Shown piece by piece: positions 27,331-35,264 of a DNA stretch of 36,372 nucleotides. The position numbers and the translations under genes were made by a program. The stretch is from the NCBI GenBank assembly GCA_937877685.1, contig CALFGU010000206.1, positions 1-36,372 on the forward strand. The letters run 5' to 3'. The notes under the pieces were generated by a model. It was not told the origin of the DNA. It made no database searches and saw only the letters and a list, made by a program, of their open reading frames with translations. The first letter of the stretch is position 1; each line of letters begins with the position of its first letter. The DNA comes from an uncultured Prevotella sp. GTDB lineage: Bacteria; Bacteroidota; Bacteroidia; Bacteroidales; Bacteroidaceae.

Positions 27331-27365
27331 AAGGGATGCTACTGATTAGCACCCCTTTTTCTATG
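27331..27365. terminator. Second terminator hairpin, probably bidirectional
   Basis: GGG-A-TGCTA (27333-27341) pairs with TAGCA-C-CCC (27347-27355), with one internal mismatch and a short loop, and TTTTT follows at once. On the minus strand the same stem is followed by TTTACTTTTA, so it can also end the convergent 375-aa gene. Confidence 0.8.
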
Positions 27366-27431
27366 TATCTTATTTGCCTGCGTGCGTTGTTTGTGCCTTT
27401 CTTACGGGCGCGCACGTTTATGGTGGTTATT

Positions 27432-28559
27432 TTACTTCTCAATGAAGATTGTAATGCTGGGAAGGAGATTTTTTTCAGAGAAGAGTTCTTTACGGAGCGC
27501 CTTTTTGGTTATAGCCGCAGGGTCTTTTTGCATAGCTTTATCATGTGCCCTCTCAAAATTAATAAAGAATTGTTGTATAGAATATCCTAATTTCATCGCA
27601 TCTTTAAGTGTTTGATCGGCACAATCGCCAGTAAAGCGCGACCAGTAGGAACCCACTCTAGTCCAAGTTTCGTAATATTGAGCCCATAGGTAGGCACCCT
27701 TTTCCACCCACTCTTGCATAGGCATGCCCGGATAGCAACCATTTGGGGTGAGGAATCGGCTAGAATAGAAGGTAACTTCGTCAAATCTCTTCTGAGGACC
27801 TTCGTCGGTTGAGACACCCTCGAATACTAAGTCATAACCATAATAGAACTTCACGCGAGTTTCGGTGTATCCGTCCATTTCGTTGACGTTTTCTTCTTTC
27901 TTCATGTAGTCATATAAACCGGGTGCTTTTTTGGGGAGCGTAGAGATAGGTTTCGTGAAATCAATGTTACCAACGCGACTGCCTTGAATCGTGTACTGTA
28001 TAATAGGGATGTTTGCGAACGAATAAGTTGCACCTCTCGTCAATTTATTTCGCCAGTCTCCAATGTAACCCGAATTTTCATATGCATAGACTTGGAAGTT
28101 AATACTATTCAATTTATTAATAGTCTGATCTACTGATACGTAAAGCACTCCCTCTACTATTTCCCCAGGCTTAAGCGTCTTGGTTATGTAACCACGCTTC
28201 CCGATTTCTGTCTTGTTTAAGCCTATGCCTGCAAAAGTCATGTCCACAATTTCACATTTTTTGTCAGTGAAAACTCCAATACTAGTCTCGCCATAACTTC
28301 TGACCGTAACAAATGGTACACTCACTTTTTCAAGATTTTTGAATGTATAAGTAATCTTGACGAGATTACCCGTTCTCATGACTTCTTTGATGGTCAATTC
28401 GGATTTAAATGCGCCATGGTTTGTTACCGTTAGCTCATTTTTTACGTTTTTCTGTTGAGAACCAGGTTTTGCCCAGTTGGGTTTGACTTTTTGCCCCATT
28501 GCCGTGAGGGGGACAATCGAGAGCAGTAGGACTGCTACAAGACTTTTAATTGCATTCAT
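27432..28559 (-). CDS. Exported protein of unknown function, 375 aa
   Basis: A signal peptide (MNAIKSLVAVLLLSIVPLTAMGQ) precedes a two-part protein. Residues about 45-205 look like an Ig-like beta domain (LTIKEVMRTGNLVKITYTFKN, then VPFVTVRSYGETSIGVFTDKK); its pattern resembles domains that compare or extend standard Ig folds, such as DUF4352-like ones, but I cannot assign it. Residues about 225-375 are a more helical segment rich in Tyr and Trp (WVEKGAYLWAQYYETWTRVGSYWSRF). There is no sorting tail or lipobox, so it is probably periplasmic. It has a good promoter candidate and stands alone, convergent with rseP. Confidence 0.78.
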   Translation of the reverse strand: MNAIKSLVAVLLLSIVPLTAMGQKVKPNWAKPGSQQKNVKNELTVTNHGAFKSELTIKEVMRTGNLVKITYTFKNLEKVSVPFVTVRSYGETSIGVFTDKKCEIVDMTFAGIGLNKTEIGKRGYITKTLKPGEIVEGVLYVSVDQTINKLNSINFQVYAYENSGYIGDWRNKLTRGATYSFANIPIIQYTIQGSRVGNIDFTKPISTLPKKAPGLYDYMKKEENVNEMDGYTETRVKFYYGYDLVFEGVSTDEGPQKRFDEVTFYSSRFLTPNGCYPGMPMQEWVEKGAYLWAQYYETWTRVGSYWSRFTGDCADQTLKDAMKLGYSIQQFFINFERAHDKAMQKDPAAITKKALRKELFSEKNLLPSITIFIEK

Positions 28560-28610
28560 AATCTTTCTATTTTTTTAGAGTTTAACTTCGATAAAATGTG
28601 TTTGCATAGG

Positions 28611-28644
28611 CAAATTTAGTAATTATTCTTTTAGTCAGCTCAAG
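28611..28644 (-). promoter_or_regulatory. Candidate promoter for the 375-aa gene
   Basis: On the minus strand, TAAATTTG (plus 28611-28618) matches TAnnTTTG. CTTG (plus 28641-28644) is a -33-like element 22 bases upstream. The distance to the start codon is about 52 bases. Confidence 0.6.
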
Positions 28645-28727
28645 TTCATGACTTTATTTCCCATTTTGGACGAGTGAAGGGGTGTGGAGTTTTAATTAGT
28701 GAAGAGTGAGGAGTTAGGAGTGAGGAG

Positions 28728-28994
28728 TCCGGATGGCGCTCTCTCCCTGTTTATAGGGAGAGGGGACCACAAAGTGGTGAGAGGGTGCGAATGCAAGCGA
28801 GAAGTGAGGAGTTTAGAGTGAGATTTTTTACCATGCGGATTATTATCAGCCCCCCCTCACCGCTAAAGCGGTCCCAATTGATTTCGCTACGCTCATCTTC
28901 CTCCTTCTCGTAAGGCATAGTACAAACAAGTTTGTCCTCTGCTCTTACTTCGTGCGTCGGTTCTCCTATAAACAGGGGAAGAGCGCCATCCGGA
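28728..28994. repeat. Long inverted-repeat element with nested hairpins
   Basis: The left arm (28728-28768, starting TCCGGATGGCGCTCT) matches the reverse complement of the right arm (28959-28994) over about 36 bases with few mismatches. Both arms contain a CCTGTTTATAGG core. Inside, ACCAC-AAA-GTGGT (28766-28778) and ACCGC-TAAA-GCGGT (about 859-872 of the 28 kb block) form further small hairpins and are themselves in inverted relation. No transposase is present. It resembles a REP/MITE-like intergenic element. Confidence 0.75.
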
Positions 28995-29000
28995 TGGTAG

Positions 29001-29062
29001 TTGTACTCTGTACTCTAAAAAAGTTGTACTCTGTACTCTGTACTCTAAAAAAGTTGTACTCT
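29001..29062. repeat. Tandem TGTACTCT repeats, period 30
   Basis: Positions 29011-29032 and 29041-29062 are identical over 22 bases (TACTCTAAAAAAGTTGTACT is the first 20), and each block contains one to three TGTACTCT words. The array lies just downstream of the stop codon of the receptor-like gene. Confidence 0.85.
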
Positions 29063-29073
29063 AACTCTAAATA

Positions 29074-31911
29074 TTACTTCCCTCCCAAATTCAAACGATA
29101 AATCGCGTGGAGCATGACGTAGCTGAGGAAGCATTCGGTGCGGCTGAAGGTGCGCGAGGTGGCGCTGAGGTGGCTGAATTCCGAGGTGCGTTCTTTCAGC
29201 AGGTCGGTGACTTCGAGTTGGAGGGTGAGCGACTTATCCTTCAGGAAGGTTTGCGAGACAGAGGCGTTGATAATCCATTGGTCGTGGTTGAGCATGGGGT
29301 CGGAGAAACCCGTGCGGGTGTAGAAGATGCACTGAGAGTTAATCTTCATGCCGAAGGGGAGGTCCACTTGTGGCGAAAGGATGACTTCGTAGGTATGTCC
29401 GTCCTGGTTGTACTGAGGTGTTTCCTTATAGCGAGTGTAGCGCCCTTCGTACATCCCGTTGAGCGACACGCTCCAAATGTCCTTGCGATAGCGAAGACCG
29501 AGTCGCGCGGTGGTGTTAACATTGTTGATGCTGGAAAGTCCGAGGTCGTTGCCCATGGCACCTACAAACCCCGTAGAGTGGTCGTAACTCATATAGAGGC
29601 TTGAAGTGAGCGTCCAGTGGCGCGCCGTGTCGAGCGGTTGCTCTGTGCCTACCGAACCCCACGTGCGGTAACTGCCATTCACGTTTTTCTTGTTGTAACG
29701 TGTGAAGCCCGTTGCGGGGTCAACCTGCATGGTGGTCACTACGTCGTTAGACGATTGGCTGAAGCCACCATACACATTGTACGAGTCGCCACGCTTCGTG
29801 TTGAAGAAGCGACTGGAGAAGTAAATGTAGTTAAACCATCCCGTCTTCAAGTCAGGATTGTTCACCGTTTCCGACATGGGGTCGCTCGTGTTGCTAATGG
29901 GGAGCAGTTCCTGAAGCATGGGGCGGAAAGTAGAACCTTGATAATTGAGTTGAATGTAGTTTTGAGCGTCAAACTTATACTTCAATGTCCCGAAGAGGTT
30001 CCAATGTGCCGATGTGCGGGTGGGGGCAAAGAATTCCTTACCCTTCTGATAATACAGATTCTCATTATTGAGCGTTACCAACGGAGAAATCGCCATGTCC
30101 ACCTTATCCCATTGCCCCTGAAGGCGCAAAACGACGCGGTGGGCATTGTTGTAAAGGTCGGAGAACGTAGAGTTTTCCACGTTGCGCACGAACTCTAACG
30201 AGTCGCCAGGAGTGGGGCGGAAACCTACGGGCACGTTGGGGTTGGCGTAGTAATCATAGCGGTCAAGCTGGTAAAGGTCGTGGCGGTTGTCTTTCTTCTC
30301 GTGCGTGTAATTATAAGTTGCCTTGAGTTTCAGGTGTTTGCTCAAGGGTTCGGTGTAACTCACTTCGCCCGACAAGTAATAATTATCGCTGGGACCATAC
30401 GTGAATTGGCGGTTGGTCAATTCGGGGCGCGGAGCGTCGGGGCGGAAGTAGCGGTAATGTTGCAGGGCGTCGCTCTCGTTGTCCGTAGTGTTGTAATTCC
30501 CCGTAACGTAAAAGTCGATGGTGCGACCCGCCTTTTGGAACACGTGCGTATAGTTGCCGTAGAAGCCCACTCTGTGGTTGTTATACGTGCCCAATCCCGC
30601 ACTGCGTTGTGCATTCACCGCTTGCTGGCGGAGCGCTTCGGGAGCGTCGTTCGCCATGAGGCTACCCGCCAAGTTGCCATTGTCGGTGGGCGCTTCGTGA
30701 TAGGTGGATGAGAAAGATTGGCTCTTACTATCGTTGGCGTTATACGAATACTGGGCACGCAAGTAGATGCGGTTGAGCGAGTCGATGTTGTACGTGAGCG
30801 TGGCATTCGCATCTCCACCTACACGATGCGCCTTTTGCTCAGCGTGAGCAAAGCCGTATTGCGACTTTCCGCCTCCGAGGAAGGTTTCATTGTTGTTGTC
30901 GGTGATGGTCGTTTGGTCGTTGTGCGAGAGATTGATGTTAGCGTTCACGCGCAAGTTGCCCGCTTCCTTGTTGCCCTTGCCGTTGTCCCACTGGAGCATG
31001 GCGCCCGCCTTGCGATAGGTGTAGATGCCGTTCATGCCGCCCCAGTACGACCAGTTGCCGTTTTCGTCCACACTCTGATTCTGGCTAACGTTGTTCACCT
31101 GCCCAAAGATGGCGGTGCGACGGCGGTCGGTGAAGTTCGTGGTAAACACCTTGCCGATGTAGCGGTCGTGAGTGCCAGCGCCGAGGTCAATGTTTGCCAT
31201 CCACGACGACTTATATTCGTCCTTAATTGTGAGGTCAACCACGGTAGCCTTGTCCGTGTCGAGTTCGCCGCGAAACTCCTTCTCCTCGTCCGTCTTCTCA
31301 TACATCTTCACGTCCTTCACGGCGTCGGTAGGCATGTTGGCAAGCGCCGTACTCACATCGCCGAAGAAGGGTTTGCCGTCCACGAGAATCTGACTCACCG
31401 TCTTGCCCTGAAAGGTGAGGTTGCCGTCCTTGTCGATGGAAATGCCGGGCAACTCCTTCATCATTGCGGCGAGCGAAGCGTTGGGCGGAAGGCGCAGAGC
31501 TTTGGTGTTAAACAAGAGGGTGTCGGCCTTCACGGTCATCATGCGCGAGAGGGCGGTGACTTGCGCTTCGTCCAGCTGGTAAGATTCAGCCGTGAGCGTG
31601 AGTTTACCAAGGTCGATGGCGGATTTCTTGGTGGTAAACTCCACATTGTGATAGAGCGTTTCGAAGCCCACCATTTCGGCGCAGACAATGTACTTGCCCG
31701 CCTTCTTGGCTTTGAGCAGAAAGGCGCCTTCTTCGTTGGTTGTGGCGTGCGATTCGCGCACGGAGTCGGTGGTGAGGAGTTGCACTTTCACCGTGGGAAG
31801 TGCGTCCTTCGTACCTTCTTCAACGATGGTGCCCTTCACGCTGAACTTGAAGGTTTGCGCCTGTGCCGAGAGGGCGAAGAGCGCAATGAGGAGGGGGAGT
31901 AGGTGTTTCAT
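29074..31911 (-). CDS. TonB-dependent-receptor-like outer-membrane barrel protein (OMP_b-brl_3 type)
   Basis: A 945-residue outer-membrane protein. A signal peptide (to about residue 18) is followed by a carboxypeptidase-regulatory-like domain (about 22-110, VKGTIVEEGTKDALPTVKVQL). A plug-like domain (about 125-235) carries LPGISIDKDGNLTFQGKTVS and ILVDGKPFFGDV. The rest is a large barrel with repeated aromatic strands. This matches the outer membrane beta-barrel family 3 group rather than classical SusC; no SusD partner is adjacent. The ligand is unknown. It lies 327 bases downstream of the BlaI-M56-lipoprotein operon, with a 21-bp-period array in between. The gene is visibly richer in G+C than the rho or murA regions, which creates long antisense open frames. 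Confidence 0.9.
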   Translation of the reverse strand: MKHLLPLLIALFALSAQAQTFKFSVKGTIVEEGTKDALPTVKVQLLTTDSVRESHATTNEEGAFLLKAKKAGKYIVCAEMVGFETLYHNVEFTTKKSAIDLGKLTLTAESYQLDEAQVTALSRMMTVKADTLLFNTKALRLPPNASLAAMMKELPGISIDKDGNLTFQGKTVSQILVDGKPFFGDVSTALANMPTDAVKDVKMYEKTDEEKEFRGELDTDKATVVDLTIKDEYKSSWMANIDLGAGTHDRYIGKVFTTNFTDRRRTAIFGQVNNVSQNQSVDENGNWSYWGGMNGIYTYRKAGAMLQWDNGKGNKEAGNLRVNANINLSHNDQTTITDNNNETFLGGGKSQYGFAHAEQKAHRVGGDANATLTYNIDSLNRIYLRAQYSYNANDSKSQSFSSTYHEAPTDNGNLAGSLMANDAPEALRQQAVNAQRSAGLGTYNNHRVGFYGNYTHVFQKAGRTIDFYVTGNYNTTDNESDALQHYRYFRPDAPRPELTNRQFTYGPSDNYYLSGEVSYTEPLSKHLKLKATYNYTHEKKDNRHDLYQLDRYDYYANPNVPVGFRPTPGDSLEFVRNVENSTFSDLYNNAHRVVLRLQGQWDKVDMAISPLVTLNNENLYYQKGKEFFAPTRTSAHWNLFGTLKYKFDAQNYIQLNYQGSTFRPMLQELLPISNTSDPMSETVNNPDLKTGWFNYIYFSSRFFNTKRGDSYNVYGGFSQSSNDVVTTMQVDPATGFTRYNKKNVNGSYRTWGSVGTEQPLDTARHWTLTSSLYMSYDHSTGFVGAMGNDLGLSSINNVNTTARLGLRYRKDIWSVSLNGMYEGRYTRYKETPQYNQDGHTYEVILSPQVDLPFGMKINSQCIFYTRTGFSDPMLNHDQWIINASVSQTFLKDKSLTLQLEVTDLLKERTSEFSHLSATSRTFSRTECFLSYVMLHAIYRLNLGGK

Positions 31912-32238
31912 GAAAATTATGGGTTAAGTGTTTCTAATTATATAACGATCGAGAGGCTTTTTTGTGACAGAATTTTTAGGGAAATTTTATATTTTTTTCA
32001 CGATCGGGGTGTAAGCTGGTGATTTAGAGGGGCGGTAGGAGCAATGGTTGAGATATGAAAAACTATTAGGCACTTCATTCAAATTATGTCCGACTTAATT
32101 TTAACTAAGTCCGACTTAGTTTTTACTAAGTGGGATATAATTTTGCTTCATACTGTTTTTATAGTACATCGGTGGGTGAAAAGGGGGAACGGAGGGGTGA
32201 GGGACTTCCGCTCCCCAGATTTGTTGATGCGTATGCGT
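31912..32238. other. 327-base intergenic region with 21-bp array
   Basis: There is no gene. It contains two ACGATCG words (about 31947 and 32000), T-runs, and the 21-bp-period array at 32086-32148. No clear TAnnTTTG promoter for the receptor-like gene is visible. Confidence 0.65.
32086..32148. repeat. 21-bp-period array, locus C (3 units)
   Basis: Units begin at 32086, 32107 and 32128, exactly 21 bases apart. The central unit starts AAGTCCGACTTAGTTTTTAC. AACTAAGTCCGACTTAGTT (32103-32121) is a perfect 19-base dyad. The unit pattern is shared with the arrays at 2846 and 17693. It lies about 175 bases upstream of the start of the receptor-like gene. Confidence 0.8.
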
Positions 32239-32940
32239 TTATTCTACGACCACGGTTTCCTTAAACGTGGCGATGTGTTGTTGTGCTTGAAGTGTGCTGA
32301 CGGGAATTTTGTAAAGAGATTTGCGAATGCCCCAACCTGTAGTGCCTTTTACGTGCTTGGGTTTAGGACCGTCGAAGATGATGTCAATGGTTGTGCATTG
32401 CTTGGGGAGAGGTGGGAAGACGAGGACGCGACAACGCCATTCGCCTGGAATGCCTTCTATCCAAAAGACCTGATCCAAGGGGTAACCCAAGAGTTTGATG
32501 ATGGGGTAGGTTTTGCCAGTTTGACTATCGCGTAGGTGAACATCTTTGGATGTTTGATGGTATCTGCTTGTCCACATTTGTTCGTCCACGATAGCGAGGT
32601 AGGTGGCATCCTTGGTGCACCATATCGCTAAATTGTCCGTGCCTTGGGGGCTCTGTAAGGGTGCCACGGTGTGTGGATGGGTATAGACGGCAAAGGTGTT
32701 GTAATCCTCGGGGTCGTAGTTCTCGGCAGGCTTTTTGAGTGTGGCAAGGCGGAAGGTGGGGACGGTGTCGTAAGTCAGTGCGTTCTTTTTCAGACGCATT
32801 GTCTCCGCTTTTTCTGCCTCCGTCATTTCTCTTACGGAGAGGATTTTGCCTTGTTCATCGCGCTCGGCCACAATGTAATACTTAGGACCGCATGACGTGA
32901 TGAGAAGAAGGGTTATGAGGGGGAATAGAAATCTCTTCAT
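32239..32940 (-). CDS. Lipoprotein paired with the M56 sensor, 233 aa
   Basis: The lipobox LITSC puts the lipidated Cys at residue 17 (MKRFLFPLITLLLITSC), so the protein is membrane-anchored on the periplasmic or outer face. A charged helix (about 38-53, MTEAEKAETMRLKKN) follows. Residues about 104-190 form a domain with the order DSQTGKTY, then a P..QVFWIEGIPG turn, RVLVFPP and a hydrophobic strand (TIDIIFDGP). By eye this resembles residues about 489-580 of the M56 protein encoded 13 bases upstream (DTATGYHY, HVKGMKG, ITVVFPR). The two are very likely co-transcribed. I know no named family for it; a link to signal sensing is inference. Confidence 0.82.
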   Translation of the reverse strand: MKRFLFPLITLLLITSCGPKYYIVAERDEQGKILSVREMTEAEKAETMRLKKNALTYDTVPTFRLATLKKPAENYDPEDYNTFAVYTHPHTVAPLQSPQGTDNLAIWCTKDATYLAIVDEQMWTSRYHQTSKDVHLRDSQTGKTYPIIKLLGYPLDQVFWIEGIPGEWRCRVLVFPPLPKQCTTIDIIFDGPKPKHVKGTTGWGIRKSLYKIPVSTLQAQQHIATFKETVVVE

Positions 32941-32953
32941 GGTTTTTTACTTT

Positions 32954-34747
32954 TTATTTCTGCAAATATTGCTTTACGTTGATTCGCTCGCCACTCTGCA
33001 AATGTGAGGTAACTTGGTAGAGTGAAATCCATTGGGCAGTGTCGTGGATGCGAGGAAAGACCACGGTGATGTCCACGGTTTTTCCCTTCATGCCTTTGAC
33101 GTGGAAGTAATGCCAGGCGTAGGTGGGAATGCTACGGCGGGCTTTGTAATGGTAACCTGTGGCAGTGTCAACAATGTAACTATCGGGGCCTCCGAAGCGC
33201 ACGATTTCGTCGTCGCTACTGATGTACTTCGCAAAGGTGATGTGGGTTTCGTTTCCCTCGTGGCGAATCCACATGCGACGTTGGTCATTGGGGGCATGCA
33301 AGGGAAGGTCCATGACATAGCGCCAACCGTTGTGGTCGTGGGTGGGAAATTCGTATTCGGTGGAGGTGCTTTGTGGGGTAGGTTCCTCGCTCTCCTTTTG
33401 TTGAGGCGCGGGAGAGGGAGTGGTTGGTGCTTGCTTTGCATATTGTCGCAACTTATCCACCTCTGCCAATCTGAGCGCGGTTTGCACCTGATTTTGTATG
33501 CGACCCGAAATCGCGGTTGCTTCTTCTTTTGAGCGCGCAGGGTATTTGATGAAAAGGCGTTGTGAATACATGCTATCGGGAGTCTCGCTAACGATGCTCG
33601 TAAACTCCGTGGTATCCCCATGCGCATGCACGACAAATAAGGGTTGCGTTATGCTTACTTGCGGTGGGGCAACGCTTTCTTCCACATAGCAGGTGTCCAC
33701 GCCCATAACGTGAGTCTCTCTCATGACTTGCACAATCGTAGCAGGCTTTTGGGGTAGGGCAAAGGCAACCGTAGCGCCCGTAAGTGCAAGCATCCACAAG
33801 GCGGTAAGGAGTTTGCCGAAGCGACTAATGCCTACGCGCTCGGTGCGCTTCATTTCCTTGATGCGACGGCGGATGAAGGAATTGTTGAACCCGTTAGCAA
33901 TGATGGTACAATCCTCCGAGGCTTCGCTCACGAGGAGGCATTGGTAGGTATATGCGTCCGTGCCTTGTTCAAGCACGAGGCGGTCGGCTTCAAATTCGTG
34001 AAGGTCGCGTAGCATTTTGCGCACCATCCAAAGTACGGGGTTGAACCACATGAGGCGTGTGAGCAACTCAATCGCCCAAACGTCAATGTAATGTCGGCAA
34101 GCGATGTGGGCTTGTTCGTGAAGGATAAAGAGGCGCTCTTCATCGGGAGTGCGACCCATGGGCAAGAAGACGGTGCGCCCGAAGGAGAAGGGCGTTTGTA
34201 TCCATGAGGCATGAAGGATGTTTTCCTCCGCACGCGCCTCCTCAAACGTACCTTTGCGCATCATGAGGCGCAAGCGTACGAGGGGGATAATGATGATAAG
34301 GAGCAAGATGACCGACACCGCGGGAATGGCGATGCAGAGGGCGGTGCGCACATTGTCAGCCGTGAGTGTGAGGACGATGGGGGCGTCCTTCGTAGGTGCT
34401 TCTTCGTGATGGGTTTCCGTGGAGGGGATTACGGCATTTTGAGGTTGCTCGGGTAGTGACGAAGCCGCTTCTTCCACTACCGATTCGGGATGCAAGGCAA
34501 GGTAGGCTTCGGCTTCCTCCTGCGTCATCGTCATTACTTCAGGCACGTGCTTGCCTTCAACATAAGACTTCGCAAAGTAAGCGCCCACCTGCAACAAGCA
34601 CACCATGGGGATGGCGAGCAAATAACTGCGCTGGAAGCGAAATGAGTGCTTCCTGGAGAGGAATATGAGGTAGAAAGCCACCAGCAAGACGGACATGAGC
34701 AACATGCTGGCGTAACCGTAGAGCAGGGGATAAAATGAACTTATCAT
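32954..34747 (-). CDS. M56-family (BlaR1-like) membrane metallopeptidase sensor
   Basis: M56 proteins sense an envelope signal and, with a BlaI-type partner, relieve repression by proteolysis. This one has 597 residues. Membrane segments are at about 10-30, 42-60, 135-157 and 308-330. The zinc-protease domain between them has HEQAH (210-214) and the third ligand in HEFEADRLVLE (250-260). The C-terminal periplasmic part (about 331-597) has a Pro/Ser/Glu linker (440-470), then a beta-rich domain (about 489-580) resembling the neighbouring lipoprotein. It lacks the penicillin-binding sensor of staphylococcal BlaR1 and shows no TonB C-terminal domain. It starts 51 bases after the BlaI-type repressor gene. 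The signal is unknown. Confidence 0.92.
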   Translation of the reverse strand: MISSFYPLLYGYASMLLMSVLLVAFYLIFLSRKHSFRFQRSYLLAIPMVCLLQVGAYFAKSYVEGKHVPEVMTMTQEEAEAYLALHPESVVEEAASSLPEQPQNAVIPSTETHHEEAPTKDAPIVLTLTADNVRTALCIAIPAVSVILLLIIIIPLVRLRLMMRKGTFEEARAEENILHASWIQTPFSFGRTVFLPMGRTPDEERLFILHEQAHIACRHYIDVWAIELLTRLMWFNPVLWMVRKMLRDLHEFEADRLVLEQGTDAYTYQCLLVSEASEDCTIIANGFNNSFIRRRIKEMKRTERVGISRFGKLLTALWMLALTGATVAFALPQKPATIVQVMRETHVMGVDTCYVEESVAPPQVSITQPLFVVHAHGDTTEFTSIVSETPDSMYSQRLFIKYPARSKEEATAISGRIQNQVQTALRLAEVDKLRQYAKQAPTTPSPAPQQKESEEPTPQSTSTEYEFPTHDHNGWRYVMDLPLHAPNDQRRMWIRHEGNETHITFAKYISSDDEIVRFGGPDSYIVDTATGYHYKARRSIPTYAWHYFHVKGMKGKTVDITVVFPRIHDTAQWISLYQVTSHLQSGERINVKQYLQK

Positions 34748-34798
34748 GGAGCGGGAGAAATTCGTTGAATGGGTTTAATATCTCTTGTGTAATTCCGT

Positions 34799-35164
34799 TT
34801 ACTTCTCGCCATTGATTTCTTCAAGAATTTCCTGAAGTTCCTCTTTGCTCAACTTCTCACTCTTCACGAAGAAGGAGAGGAAGTTGCGGAGCGAACCATG
34901 GAAGAGGGTGTCGCGCGTTTCTTGCATAAAACCGTTGATGTATTCCTCGCGTGAGAGTAGGGGGCGGAACACGTGTGCCTTACCTCGGCGCTCGGGAAAT
35001 ACGACTTCCTTGCGCGTCAATACCTGCATCACGGTGAGCACCGTGGTGTAAGCAGGTTTCGGTTCGCCCATCTCTTCAATAATTTCGCTAACGGTGGCTT
35101 CACCTTTCGCCCAAAGTATGTTCATCAATTGCAATTCTGCCTTCGTCAAATTCTTCTGTTTCAT
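34799..35164 (-). CDS. BlaI/MecI/CopY-family transcriptional repressor
   Basis: A 121-residue winged-helix repressor, the usual family length. Residues about 5-70 form the DNA-binding domain: LTKAELQLMNILWAKGEATVSEI, then the recognition helix region PAYTTVLTVMQVLTRKE and the wing RRGKAHVFRPLL. Residues about 72-121 are the dimerisation helices (LSKEELQEILEEI). The scissile Asn-Phe region of S. aureus BlaI/MecI aligns near Phe98-Phe99, with an Asn94-Phe95 pair just before it. It is the first gene of the repressor-M56-lipoprotein operon. It probably represses its own promoter, where dyad and TAGTAG half-sites are present. No beta-lactamase gene is in the window. Confidence 0.93.
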   Translation of the reverse strand: MKQKNLTKAELQLMNILWAKGEATVSEIIEEMGEPKPAYTTVLTVMQVLTRKEVVFPERRGKAHVFRPLLSREEYINGFMQETRDTLFHGSLRNFLSFFVKSEKLSKEELQEILEEINGEK

Positions 35165-35170
35165 ACGTCT

Positions 35171-35264
35171 TATAGTAGTGTTGTTTTGTTTTCTACGGCA
35201 AATATAGTAGTTAGTTTTCTAACTCAAAACTTTTCTACGATAAAAATAGTATTTCACTACTATA
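35171..35264 (-). promoter_or_regulatory. Promoter and candidate BlaI-type operator of the repressor operon
   Basis: On the minus strand, TATATTTG (plus 35199-35206) matches TAnnTTTG. TTTTG (plus 35224-35228) is a -33-like element at a slightly short spacing. GTTAG-TTTT-CTAAC (35210-35223) is a dyad filling the spacer. TATAGTAGTG (35171-35180) is perfectly inverted at 35255-35264, and TATAGTAG occurs again at 35203-35210. Such dyads around the start are expected for BlaI-type autorepression. Confidence 0.55.

Larger units (their letters stand above)
28560..29073. other. 514-base intergenic region filled by repeats, no gene seen
   Basis: From right to left on the minus strand this gap lies between the TonB-receptor-like gene and the 375-aa gene. 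It contains the promoter of the latter, a GAGT-rich simple stretch (28704-28727), a large inverted-repeat element (28728-28994) and tandem TGTACTCT copies (29001-29062). No coding frame is convincing. Confidence 0.75.

Noticed and set aside
29107..30711. Further plus-strand open frames of 143-193 codons
   Set aside because: Antisense shadows of the same receptor-like gene, with no signal, motif or start-site support.
30718..31902. 394-codon open frame on the plus strand
   Set aside because: It lies wholly antisense to the receptor-like gene, is rich in Val/Arg/Ala without domains, and comes from the G+C-rich codons of the real gene.
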